From assembly GCA_023511475.1 (NCBI GenBank), contig JAIMBM010000011.1:1-16835 (forward strand): 16,835 nucleotides of DNA, given 5' to 3'. This DNA comes from Anaerolineae bacterium (GTDB lineage: Bacteria > Chloroflexota > Anaerolineae > SpSt-313). The stretch's first letter is position 1. Each line of letters begins with the position of its first letter. A program made the translations under genes and the position numbers. This document shows positions 7,525 to 15,739 of this stretch, piece by piece. Under the pieces are notes generated by a model. That model was not told the DNA's origin. It was given only the letters and a program-made list of their open reading frames with translations, and did not search any database.

Positions 7525-9363
7525 TCACTCTTCCGGGCGCATCCAGAAGACTATCCCCATCTGCTCATCCACCAGGCAGAGGGAACTCCCATCCCAGGCC
7601 AGACCTCGGATCTCGGGGCAGGGCGCCACATATATGGCGAGCACCTGCCCGGAGCTGTCGAGCTCGTAGATCATGTCTGCCTCGGGGTCCGACAGCCACA
7701 GGTGTGCGCCATCCCACGCCAGGCCGACGGGCGCCGCGCCGGGGGCCCGGAACGACGCCAGTATCTGGCCAGTAGTATCCAGGCGGTGCACCATTCCCGT
7801 CTGGCTGTCCGCGGCCCAAAGGCTGGTGCCATCCCAGGTCAAGTCCCTCGCCCAGGTGCCCGGATAGCGGAAGGACGCCAGGACGGTGCCCGAAGTGTCG
7901 AGCCGGTAGATGCGCCCCTGGAGGCTGTCGCTAAGCCACAGGGCGGAGCCATCCCAGGCCAGACCCTGCGCTCCTCTGGCCGGGCTGGGAATAGAGGCAG
8001 CAATCCGTCCAACGTCGTCCAGCATGTAGAGCCTGTCCTCGTCTTTGCCCGTGCCGAATGTGGTGCACCAGAGGTTCGCTCCGTCCCAGGTCAAGCCGCT
8101 AGGCTTCGTAACTCCCTGCGCGCCCGATGAGAGGCGGGCCGGCACCTTCATGGCCGGCGTGGGAGTGGCCGGTGCCATGGCGTACGCGCGCACGTTGTCC
8201 AAGTGCACGTGCACGCCTGCCTTTGCGAAGCAGGTTCCCGAGGCAAGACCGACCCTGCCGGTTGTCGCCTGGGCGGGCTGGGCGACGCTGGCCAGCTCCC
8301 GGCCGTTGACCGACAGCGTCACCTGCCCCTCCTGCACCGTCACCTGCAGATGATTGCTGGCCCTGCCCTGAAGGATGTGGGTTGATGCGGTGAGGGGAAG
8401 GATAGTCTGCCAACCGCTGCCGGAGCGCCTCTGGAGCGCGTAGCGCCCGTCGGCGGAGATCCAGAAGTAGAAAAAGTCATCGGGCACTTTCCAGCCGAAG
8501 ACGAGGCCGTAGCAGCACTCGTCGGGGCCATCGACTACTCTGGCGTCTACCTCGAGGGCATAGTCGCTGAGCACGAGGTCGTACAGGGCCTTGTGGATCA
8601 GGCCGGCCGGCACAGTGAGGATGCTGAACTCGCCATCCTTGCAGGCCATCTCGCCTTTCCCATCGCTCAAGGTTGCCAGGCACACCGAACCCGAAAAGTC
8701 GTCGCTGAGCAGCACAGAGCCGCCGGGCACGGATGCGGGCTTGTCATGTGGCGCCTGTGTGGCCGGGGCAGTCGGTGCGCGTGTTGGCTCCGGCGCTCGC
8801 GTCGGCTCCGGAGGCAGCGTCGGGAGCGCACGGGTAGGCTGGAGTGGTCGCGTGGGCGGCACGCGTGTTGGTTCTGGGGACCGCCTGACCGTCACTGCCG
8901 GCAGGGCGCGAGCGGCCCGCGGGGCCTCCGCGCTGGCCGTATATCGGGCCCAAAGGACCAGGTCAACAATCGCCAGCACGCCGATTGCCACGAGGCAGAG
9001 GCGCGTCTCGACCCGGTACTCGCGCAGCCAGGGCAGGCGGGCGCGACGCGCGGCTTCGGCTGCCTCCAGCGCGGCGGTGACGTCCTTGCGCCAGAGCAGC
9101 CAGAGGATGACGGCGTTGGCCGCCGTCCCCACGACGGGCACCCCGAGGCCGAGGCCGGCGAGGGCGGTAGCGGTCCAGCGGCCCCACTGCCGGTACCCGG
9201 CGAGGCCCGCAGCCGCCGCCGCGTTGGCGATCGCGAGGAGGAGGCAGACGGGAACCAGAAGCGGATACCTGCTGTCGATGAGCCGCGCAGCGATTGCCGC
9301 GGCGACGGCCCAGAGGCCGAACCAGGCAGCCAGCGGAGCGAGCGCGGGCCTGGACGTGTTCAC
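7525..9363 (-). CDS. Membrane sensor: 4 TM helices, Pro/Thr linker, LamG-like domain, beta-propeller
   Basis: With the GTG start at 9363 the protein has 612 residues. Four hydrophobic segments lie at about 10-28, 35-57, 64-91 and 122-139. The basic loop between the third and fourth (RRARLPWLREYR) suggests that the last helix exports the rest. A Pro/Thr-rich spacer (about 155-205) leads to a concanavalin/LamG-like jelly roll (about 218-395; SDDFSG at its start, LDNVRAY at its end) with several Cys. Five WDG repeats of about 40 residues follow, starting near 423, 467, 507, 547 and 587 ([GD]L[TA]WDGxxLW), like NHL/YVTN-type propeller blades. Five blades are few, so the propeller may be incomplete or oligomeric. 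The start overlaps the kinase stop as GTGA with AAGGAGG 7 nt upstream. It is probably the extracytoplasmic ligand sensor paired with the adjacent kinase (inference). Confidence 0.85.
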   Translation of the reverse strand: MNTSRPALAPLAAWFGLWAVAAAIAARLIDSRYPLLVPVCLLLAIANAAAAAGLAGYRQWGRWTATALAGLGLGVPVVGTAANAVILWLLWRKDVTAALEAAEAARRARLPWLREYRVETRLCLVAIGVLAIVDLVLWARYTASAEAPRAARALPAVTVRRSPEPTRVPPTRPLQPTRALPTLPPEPTRAPEPTRAPTAPATQAPHDKPASVPGGSVLLSDDFSGSVCLATLSDGKGEMACKDGEFSILTVPAGLIHKALYDLVLSDYALEVDARVVDGPDECCYGLVFGWKVPDDFFYFWISADGRYALQRRSGSGWQTILPLTASTHILQGRASNHLQVTVQEGQVTLSVNGRELASVAQPAQATTGRVGLASGTCFAKAGVHVHLDNVRAYAMAPATPTPAMKVPARLSSGAQGVTKPSGLTWDGANLWCTTFGTGKDEDRLYMLDDVGRIAASIPSPARGAQGLAWDGSALWLSDSLQGRIYRLDTSGTVLASFRYPGTWARDLTWDGTSLWAADSQTGMVHRLDTTGQILASFRAPGAAPVGLAWDGAHLWLSDPEADMIYELDSSGQVLAIYVAPCPEIRGLAWDGSSLCLVDEQMGIVFWMRPEE

Positions 9364-10841
9364 CGGGCATCCTCCTTCGAACGTGCACGAGACGTTCCGC
9401 CGCTCCTGCGCCGCCACTGCCGCAAGAGGGCGTGGCGCTTGGGGCTCTCCTCGAGCTGGATGGCTTTCTCGAGGGCCCAGATCGCTTCTTCAGGCCGGTT
9501 GGCCATCCAGTAGGCCATCGACAGGCAGTCGTAGAAGGTGGGGTCGCTCTGAGCGAGGCCGGCGCGCAGGGCCTCCTCCTGCACCTCGATGGCCCGCGCG
9601 TAGAGCTCGAGCTGGTTGTAGCAGCGGGCAAGCTCCAGGTAGGCGCGGGCATAGCTCCGGTCGAGGGCGATGACCTCCTTCCAGTGCTCGGCTGCGGTCC
9701 GATAGTCGCCGCGCTTGACCTGGAGGAGCCCGAGCTCGCGATGGACGCGAGGATTGTCGGGGGCGAGTTCGCGGGCCTTGGCGAGAAGCTCGAGCGCTGC
9801 GCTCAGCTCGCCTCGCTGGGCCGCTGCTTGAGAGCGGGCGATGAGGTCGTCGACGTGCTGCCCGGGCGACAGGCGCCCCGGCGTGGTCGTCTGCGCGAGC
9901 TTGCGGGCCTTGACTCCCTTCAGGGCGGCGATCATCTCTTCCGCGTCGGCGAAGCGCCCGGCCGGGTCCTTGGACAGCGCTTTGAGGACCAACTCGGCGA
10001 GAGGCGCAGGCACGTCGGGATTATGCTGTCGGGGGTCCTCGGGGGGGACCTCTCTGACCGCGCAGGACACAGCCTGCTGAATCGCCATCTCGAGCTCGAG
10101 CTTGAGGAAGGGGCTGAGGTCGACCCCGGGAGGCAGGCCCTTGGCACGGTAGAAGGCAAGGCTCGCCTTGCGGACGTAGCTGGAGAAATCGAGGTAGAGC
10201 CTCCCGGTGAGCATCTCGTAGAGCATGGCGCCGGTGCTGTAGAGGTCAGAGCGACCGTCGAGCCTGACCTGCGCACCGCTCCGCGTCTGCTCGGGCGACA
10301 TGTAGACGAGCGTCCCCGGATGACCGCCGACGGTCTGGTGCACATCGGGCAGGTGGGCGATGCCAAAGTCGCCGAGCTTGATGAGGTTGCCGTCCTTGCT
10401 GAGGAGGACGTTGGCGGGCTTGATGTCCCTGTGGATGATGCCGTTCTGGTGCGCGCGGGCGAGGGCGGCGCAGACCGCTACGGCGACTGTGATCGCCCGC
10501 TCGATGGTCATGCCCTCGCGGATGGCATGCTCGAGCGAGCCACCGTCGAGGTACTCCATGATGATGTAGTAGGCGTCAAGGCGCTGGGTCGGGTCGGGCT
10601 CGATCAGGTCGTAGACGGTGACAATGTTGGGATGGGCGAGCTGGCCCATGACGCGGGCCTCGTTCACAAAGCGCTCGCGGGCCGTCTGGTCGGCCAGATG
10701 CTGGCTCAGAAGCTCCTTGATGGCTACAGGCCTGCGCAGGCGCTGATCAAAGGCCAGGTAGGTGCAGCCAAAGGCCCCCTGCCCGAGCACCGAGGTGATG
10801 CGGAACCGGTTGAGCAGCCTGTCGTCTGGCTTGAGCGGCAT
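9360..10841 (-). CDS. Ser/Thr protein kinase with C-terminal TPRs
   Basis: This is a 493-residue Hanks-type (PknB-like) kinase. The glycine loop GQGAFG is at about 20-25, the ATP-anchoring Lys42 in VAIKE, the catalytic loop IHRDIKPAN with Asp139, DFG at 158-160 and the activation-segment end SPE near 182-184. All core residues are present, so it should be active. The kinase domain ends near 310 and three to four TPRs follow (about 335-465), closing with a basic tail. There is no transmembrane segment, unlike PknB. Start: ATG 10841 lies 8 nt after the CHAT-Clp stop, behind a GGGAGGAG tract (10853-10860) with rather long spacing. A TTG at 10862 is the alternative. Its stop overlaps the membrane sensor start, which suggests a two-protein receptor kinase. 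Substrates may include the TPR, zinc-motif or Clp proteins (inference). Confidence 0.93.
   Translation of the reverse strand: MPLKPDDRLLNRFRITSVLGQGAFGCTYLAFDQRLRRPVAIKELLSQHLADQTARERFVNEARVMGQLAHPNIVTVYDLIEPDPTQRLDAYYIIMEYLDGGSLEHAIREGMTIERAITVAVAVCAALARAHQNGIIHRDIKPANVLLSKDGNLIKLGDFGIAHLPDVHQTVGGHPGTLVYMSPEQTRSGAQVRLDGRSDLYSTGAMLYEMLTGRLYLDFSSYVRKASLAFYRAKGLPPGVDLSPFLKLELEMAIQQAVSCAVREVPPEDPRQHNPDVPAPLAELVLKALSKDPAGRFADAEEMIAALKGVKARKLAQTTTPGRLSPGQHVDDLIARSQAAAQRGELSAALELLAKARELAPDNPRVHRELGLLQVKRGDYRTAAEHWKEVIALDRSYARAYLELARCYNQLELYARAIEVQEEALRAGLAQSDPTFYDCLSMAYWMANRPEEAIWALEKAIQLEESPKRHALLRQWRRRSGGTSRARSKEDAR
9371..9377 (-). promoter_or_regulatory. Ribosome binding site deciding the sensor GTG start
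   Basis: AAGGAGG on the minus strand lies 7 nt upstream of GTG 9363, which overlaps the kinase stop (GTGA). This excludes the longer in-frame start at 9417. Confidence 0.75.
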
Positions 10842-10849
10842 GGTCTGGC

Positions 10850-13800
10850 CTACTCCTCCCAAGACAGAGTCACCTGTCCCCCTTCGGCACGGGCGACGAT
10901 CGTGCCCCGGCGCCCCGTCAGCAGCAGGGCGCTCAGGGGCCTAGTCAGCGACTGCTCGAAGGCGCGCAACAGGTGACGGGCACCGTAGGTCTCGCTGTAT
11001 CCTGCGCGGCAGATCAGGTCCAGAGCCTCCTCCTCGATCCGCAGGGTCACGCCGTGGCTCGTCTGCAGGCGCGCCGAGAGCTCGGCGGCGTGGCGGCGGG
11101 CGATGGCCCGCACGTGCTCGGGGGTGAGAGGGCGGAAGACGACGATCTCGTCCAGCCGGTTGAGGAACTCTGGGCGGAAGGTCTGCCGCAGCCGCTCCAT
11201 GACGTCCTGGCGGGTGGTCTGCGGCTCGTCGCGGCCAAAGCCCATCCTGTGGCGCCCCACGATCTCCGAGGTAACGTTGCAGGTGAGGATGAATAGGGCG
11301 TTGCGCCCATCGGCGACGCGCCCTTGCGAGTCGGTCAGGCGCCCATCGTCGAAAAGCTGCAGGAAGAGGTCGAAGACGTTTGGATGCGCCTTCTCGATCT
11401 CGTCCATCAGGACCACGGCGTAGGGCTTGCGGCGCAGGGCGCCGGTGAGCTGGCCGCCTTCGTCGTAGCCGATGTAGCCCGGGGGCGCGCCGATGAGCCT
11501 GGCGACGCTGTGCGGCTCCTGATACTCCGACATGTCGAAGCGGATCAGCTCCTCTGGCGACCCAAACAGCACCTCGGCAAGGGCCCTGGCGAGCTCGGTC
11601 TTGCCGACGCCGGTCGGACCCACGAACAGAAAGACCCCGACCGGCCGCCCCGGACGCTTGAGTCCCGCCCGGGCCTGGCGCACCGCTTCGGCGACTGCGG
11701 TCACCGCCTCGTCCTGACCCACGACCCGCTGGCCGAGCAGCTCCTCCAGGCGAAGCAGCCGCTCCTGCTCGGGCTCGGTCAAGCGCCCGACGGGGATGCC
11801 GGTCCACTCGGCGACGACCCGGGCGACGGCTTCGGCATCGACGATGGGTGGCTCGGGGCCGGGCGCCTCCGCCGGCCACCGGCTGGCCGACCCGATGCGG
11901 AGGCGGACGCAGGCCTCGTCGATCAGGTCGCAGGCCTTGTCCGGGAGGTGACGGTCGGGCAGGTAGGCCACGGAGAGGCGGACGGCCGCCTCGAGCGCCT
12001 CATCGAGCAGGCGCACACCGTGGTGGCTCTCGTAGCGGGAGCGGGTCTGCTGGAGGATCTCGAGAGTCTCGGCGGGGCTGGGCTCGTCGACCATGATTCG
12101 CTGGAAGCGCCGCTCGAGGGCGGCATCCTTCTCGATGGTCTTGCGGAACTCGGCGAGCGTGGTGGCACCTATGCAGCGCACCTCGCCTCGGGCAAGCGCG
12201 GGTTTGAAGATGTTGCTGGCGTCGAGGGTGGTCCCCTCTCCGCGGCCGGCGCCGACGAGGGTGTGAATCTCGTCGAGGAAGAGGATGACGTCGGGCTGAG
12301 TCGCTTCGCGCAGGACCTGCGCCAAGCGCTCCTCCAGCTCGCCGCGGTACTTGGTGCCGGCGACGAGGGCCGCCACCTGGAGCTCGACGATGCGTTTGCC
12401 CTGCAGGTGCGGCGGCACCTTGCCCTCGGCGATGCGCTGGGCGAGGCCCTCGACGATGGCCGTCTTGCCGACGCCGGCGTCGCCGATGAGGAGGGGGGTG
12501 TTCTTGTCCGAGCGGGCAAGGACCTGTGCGATGCGCGCCATCTCCTTCCGGCGGCCGATCACCGGCTTCAGGCGCCCCTCGCGGGCCAGGCGGGTCAGGT
12601 CGCGGCCCAGGCGGTCAAGCAGGGGGGTCGGGCTGGGCTGGGGTGGCCCCTGAGGGCTCCCGCGGACCGCCGCGGCCATCTCCCTCAGGTCGATGCCTAG
12701 GCTGCGCAGGAACTCGGCGGTAGCGCTGCCCTCGGTCTGCAGGAAAGCGAGGAGGAGGTGTCGCTCGCCGATGGCGGTCTGCCCGGCTGCGTGCGCCTCA
12801 GCCGCCGCAAGCTCGACGATATACTGCACGCGCGGTGCGAGCAGCTCGCGGCTGATCGCCGCAGGCATGCTGCGTGGAGGGCCGGCGGGGCGCAGCGCGG
12901 CACGGATCGCGTCCCGCACGCGTTTGGCGTCAAAGCCCTGCCGGGCAAGGGCGCCGGCGGTGCAGCCGCCCGGCACCTTGGTCAGACCGATGACAAGGTG
13001 AGGGGTCTCGATCACGCCGGCGCCCGCACGGCAGGCCTCCTGAAGGGCAAAGGTCAGCGCTTGCTGGGCATCCGAAGCGAACGAGAGCTCCCCACGCTCC
13101 TCGCTCTCAGAGGCGGGCGCAACCGCTACCGGGCTGCCGGCGGGCTCGGGCTCACCGTGGAGGATGGCGCGGAGCCGCTCGAGATCGATCCCTTGCCGGC
13201 GAAGGCTCGCGACGGTGGGGCCATCGGCCTCGCGGAGGAACCCCTCGAGGAGATGTCGCTCTTCGATCAGCGCTGCGCCGGCGGCCACGGCCTCCTCGCT
13301 GGCAGCCTGCAGGATGCGCCGGACGCGCTCAGAGAGCGAGGCCTTTGCCAGCCTTGGCGCGCTGGCAGCCGGGCGCCCGCGGCGAATATCGTGGCGGAGC
13401 TGCTGGCACACCTCGAGGGGCGGGCGGCCGAGGCGCTGCAGGGCGTCCTGCGTGCAGCCTCCTTCGATCTGTGCCAGGACCACAAACAGGTGAGGAGTGG
13501 CGACAAAGTCATAGCCGGTCTGTTGGGCTTCCTGGGGCAGGAGGTCGAGTGCTGCCATGAGGCTGGGGCTGAAGCGTGCTCTCCGGAGCTCTCCATCCGC
13601 CGTAAAGATGGAAGGGTCGACCAGGGACAGACAGGGGTCCCCATAGAGGACGAAGGCGGCCCAAGTCGAGTCGTCATGCTGCTCCTCTCGACACTGCACC
13701 TTCGCCCGGCGCAGGGCCTCGCCGATGGGCACGCCGAGCAGGGCCGCCTCGTAAAAGCGCGCGGCAAAGCCGGCGGAGTGCTGGTCGTCGACCTCCCAGC

Positions 13801-14644
13801 GGGTGGCAAGGACCGCTCTGGCGCCGCCGGCGATAAAGGCGGCGGCCAGCCCCTCAGTGACCTGCCACGGGATGGCCGGCCGACGGCCACTCTGGCTGGG
13901 CTGGTCGGTGCCACAGGCATTGAGAAAGACGAAGGGCTGCCCGCGGAGCAGCTTGCGGATGGCGTCGGCGGTCAGCCTCGTGCGCTCGGCAAGGAGCAGG
14001 GCGTGCTGACGGGATGCCTTGTCATAGTCTGCGTGGCCGGCGTAGTGGATGCCGAGGTAGCTCTGCTCGCTCTGCAGGGCGAGCTGGACCGGCAAGAGCC
14101 CGGCACGGCTGCCGAGGAGGGTCCGCACCGAGCCGCCGCTCCGGGCGACGAGGTCGCTCAGCATCTGGATCTCGCGGTCCGCGCCATCGAGGTCGCCCTG
14201 CGGGTTGCCAATGAGCAGGAAGGCGGGCGGCGCTTCGGCGGCGGCGTCGGCGCGGGAGGTGACGACGGCGTCGGTGACGAGGCGTCTGCCGACCGCACAC
14301 TTGAGTCCCACGAACTGCTTGCTTGCTTCCTCGTAGAACAGCTCCCAGGGGATCTCTGGCGCATCGGTCGAGATCAGCAGCGGCGCGTCGAGGTCGCGGA
14401 GGAAGGCCTGGATCTCGGGAGGAAGGAGGAGGTTGTACATGAGCCGCCCGAGCTCCTCCAGCGAGAAGGGGCTCAGAGGGCTGCGGGCAGCCTGCTCTAC
14501 GGCCTGCCGGAGGCTCTGCTGATCGGCCTTGGAGATGGGGGGTGTGGCATGTTGGCGGACGGCGGCCCCTGGCTCGGGCTGCTCCAGGCGGAAGCGATAG
14601 GTATCCTCCACGTGGGAGATCTCAAGCAGGACGGGTTTTTGCAC
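10850..14644 (-). CDS. CHAT caspase-like peptidase fused to tandem Clp-N and ClpC-type AAA+ unfoldase
   Basis: The protein has 1264 residues. A CHAT domain (about 65-345) carries the caspase-type dyad His204 (YAGHADYD) and Cys244 (LNACGTD) plus WEVDD and YGDP motifs. Four Clp-N repeats follow (about 355-425, 435-497, 518-585 and 598-662), making two tandem Clp-N domains. AAA1 has Walker A GDAGVGKT (721-728), pore loop KYRG (765-768), Walker B ending DE (791-792) and Arg finger ERRF. AAA2 has Walker A GPTGVGKT (1009-1016), Walker B DE (1081-1082), pore loop GYIGY (1056-1060), MGF (1134-1136) and sensor-2 GAR. The coiled-coil M domain of ClpB/ClpC is absent between AAA1 and AAA2. Clp unfoldases thread clients through a hexameric pore; CHAT members are clan CD peptidases, often with TPRs. 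Here both sit in one cytoplasmic chain, suggesting coupled unfolding and cleavage. Start GTG 14644 has GGGGAGG 8 nt upstream. Confidence 0.93.
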   Translation of the reverse strand: MQKPVLLEISHVEDTYRFRLEQPEPGAAVRQHATPPISKADQQSLRQAVEQAARSPLSPFSLEELGRLMYNLLLPPEIQAFLRDLDAPLLISTDAPEIPWELFYEEASKQFVGLKCAVGRRLVTDAVVTSRADAAAEAPPAFLLIGNPQGDLDGADREIQMLSDLVARSGGSVRTLLGSRAGLLPVQLALQSEQSYLGIHYAGHADYDKASRQHALLLAERTRLTADAIRKLLRGQPFVFLNACGTDQPSQSGRRPAIPWQVTEGLAAAFIAGGARAVLATRWEVDDQHSAGFAARFYEAALLGVPIGEALRRAKVQCREEQHDDSTWAAFVLYGDPCLSLVDPSIFTADGELRRARFSPSLMAALDLLPQEAQQTGYDFVATPHLFVVLAQIEGGCTQDALQRLGRPPLEVCQQLRHDIRRGRPAASAPRLAKASLSERVRRILQAASEEAVAAGAALIEERHLLEGFLREADGPTVASLRRQGIDLERLRAILHGEPEPAGSPVAVAPASESEERGELSFASDAQQALTFALQEACRAGAGVIETPHLVIGLTKVPGGCTAGALARQGFDAKRVRDAIRAALRPAGPPRSMPAAISRELLAPRVQYIVELAAAEAHAAGQTAIGERHLLLAFLQTEGSATAEFLRSLGIDLREMAAAVRGSPQGPPQPSPTPLLDRLGRDLTRLAREGRLKPVIGRRKEMARIAQVLARSDKNTPLLIGDAGVGKTAIVEGLAQRIAEGKVPPHLQGKRIVELQVAALVAGTKYRGELEERLAQVLREATQPDVILFLDEIHTLVGAGRGEGTTLDASNIFKPALARGEVRCIGATTLAEFRKTIEKDAALERRFQRIMVDEPSPAETLEILQQTRSRYESHHGVRLLDEALEAAVRLSVAYLPDRHLPDKACDLIDEACVRLRIGSASRWPAEAPGPEPPIVDAEAVARVVAEWTGIPVGRLTEPEQERLLRLEELLGQRVVGQDEAVTAVAEAVRQARAGLKRPGRPVGVFLFVGPTGVGKTELARALAEVLFGSPEELIRFDMSEYQEPHSVARLIGAPPGYIGYDEGGQLTGALRRKPYAVVLMDEIEKAHPNVFDLFLQLFDDGRLTDSQGRVADGRNALFILTCNVTSEIVGRHRMGFGRDEPQTTRQDVMERLRQTFRPEFLNRLDEIVVFRPLTPEHVRAIARRHAAELSARLQTSHGVTLRIEEEALDLICRAGYSETYGARHLLRAFEQSLTRPLSALLLTGRRGTIVARAEGGQVTLSWEE

Positions 14645-14652
14645 CGCTCTTA

Positions 14653-14659
14653 CCTCCCC
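14653..14659 (-). promoter_or_regulatory. Ribosome binding site for CHAT-Clp
   Basis: GGGGAGG on the minus strand lies 8 nt upstream of GTG 14644. It supports a GTG start for the fusion protein. Confidence 0.7.
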
Positions 14660-14700
14660 GATGCTCCTGTCCGACCGCGACGTGCCCCGTTACCGGCCTC

Positions 14701-14720
14701 GGGCACCTGCCCGCGTGCCC
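14701..14720 (-). other. Hairpin in the gap before CHAT-Clp
   Basis: A perfect 6-bp inverted repeat (GGGCAC/GTGCCC) with an 8-nt loop lies in the 128-nt gap between the zinc-motif gene and CHAT-Clp, the longest internal gap in the cluster. There is no T-tract. It could tune expression of the peptidase relative to the regulators. In GC-rich DNA such a stem may also be chance. Confidence 0.3.
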
Positions 14721-14772
14721 CGAACGGCATCCTTCCTCACCGCGGGTTGGAGTTGTCTCGGCGGCCGCCCGC

Positions 14773-15678
14773 TCAGACGACCTCCACGGTGATCGGCAGG
14801 CGCCACCGCCGCTCAGTCCCACCAGGCGACGGGATGAGCACCTCCAGCACATAGTGGGCAGGCCCCAAGTCAGCGAAGGTCGCTCTGCCCTCGCTCAGCG
14901 GAGTGACCTCCTCCCCCGAGTCGCCGCGCAGGCTGACCCTACCCTCCAAGGGGCGGTCAGGCTCCAACAGGCGCACCTCGATGCCGAGGTGGCAATGGCC
15001 CTTGCCCGCTGCCTGCAGGGACAGGGTGATGGAGACGTTGGCGCCCGGATCGGCAAGCACAAGGCGCTCGCCCCGTGCCGTCGAGCTCCCGCGGGTCGCC
15101 TGAGCGGCCATCGGCATGGGCCGCAGCCCGCCAGCCAGACCCACGAATGAGGCCGCCAGACCGCGCCTGAGCACCCGCGCGCGGAGGGCCGTCCCTTTAA
15201 TCAGCTCGCGGGCCTCCCGGCCTGCCCGGCCCGGCGTGGCGCCTCCGGTCCAGAGGGGCGCAGGCGCCAGGAATGAAGGGTCGAAGTGCGGGTAGGCGTC
15301 AGGCTCCTCGAGCGCGCCCTGCCGCTCCAGGCGCAGCAGCTCAGAGAGGAAGGCGAAGGCTCGGCTGCAGGGCTGGCAGCGGGAGAGATGCGCCGCAGCA
15401 AGGCGCAGATGGTCCGGAGTGCCCTCGTGTCCTCGCCACGTCTCGAGGAGGGCCGGCCACGCAGCCCGGCACTCGGCACAGGTGATCTCCTCTTGGAGAG
15501 AGAGGACCGCCCGAGCCAGGCCAGCGAGGCGGTCGAGGCACATCGGACAGCGCCGGCAGTGGTCGGCGGCCGCCTTGAGACGTGCCGGCTCCAGCGGTCC
15601 CGTCGTCCCCTCGAGGGACTGTGCGACCTCCTCGCAAGCCAGGTCGTTGGTACGCTCCGCACGCTCAGGTGCTGTCAT
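14773..15678 (-). CDS. Putative anti-sigma-type protein with two zinc motifs and C-terminal beta domain
   Basis: The protein has 301 residues. Two anti-sigma-type zinc motifs (ZAS, Hx3Cx2C) occur: H40-C44-C47 with an upstream C15, and H97-C101-C104 with upstream C67 and C70. Their position straight after a sigma gene pair suggests that it binds the sigma factor. The middle (about 125-185) is Pro/Arg-rich with only a weak 13-residue hydrophobic stretch (GLAASFVGLAGGL), so a membrane anchor is doubtful. Residues 205-301 look like a beta-sandwich with a carboxypeptidase-regulatory-like pattern (GRVSLRG, GRATFADLGPAHYVLEV). The ATG at 15678 lies 61 nt after the sigma region-4 gene, with GAGGGAG about 10 nt upstream. 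Release of the sigma factor could follow phosphorylation, or cleavage by the adjacent CHAT-Clp protein (inference). The anti-sigma role rests on motif and position only. Confidence 0.72.
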   Translation of the reverse strand: MTAPERAERTNDLACEEVAQSLEGTTGPLEPARLKAAADHCRRCPMCLDRLAGLARAVLSLQEEITCAECRAAWPALLETWRGHEGTPDHLRLAAAHLSRCQPCSRAFAFLSELLRLERQGALEEPDAYPHFDPSFLAPAPLWTGGATPGRAGREARELIKGTALRARVLRRGLAASFVGLAGGLRPMPMAAQATRGSSTARGERLVLADPGANVSITLSLQAAGKGHCHLGIEVRLLEPDRPLEGRVSLRGDSGEEVTPLSEGRATFADLGPAHYVLEVLIPSPGGTERRWRLPITVEVV

Positions 15679-15739
15679 CGCAGGTCATCTCCCTCACCTA
15701 TTCAAGAGGCAATGGGCGGCTCTGGCCTTACAGGGGGCG

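Noticed and set aside
7525..8200. Regularly spaced repeats resembling a CRISPR array
   Set aside because: The roughly 120-nt periodicity comes from WDG propeller repeats in the coding frame; unit sequences vary at the DNA level.
9364..9417. N-terminal extension of the sensor protein
   Set aside because: GTG 9363 with AAGGAGG and a GTGA overlap is the better start; the extension reads through the ribosome binding site.
9294..10976. 560-codon open frame on the plus strand opposite the kinase
   Set aside because: It mirrors kinase codons and shows no domain; the minus strand has all kinase motifs.
12758..14854. 698-codon open frame on the plus strand opposite CHAT-Clp
   Set aside because: It is antisense to a gene with clear domains. 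Its translation has no recognisable motif, and long antisense frames are common in GC-rich coding DNA.
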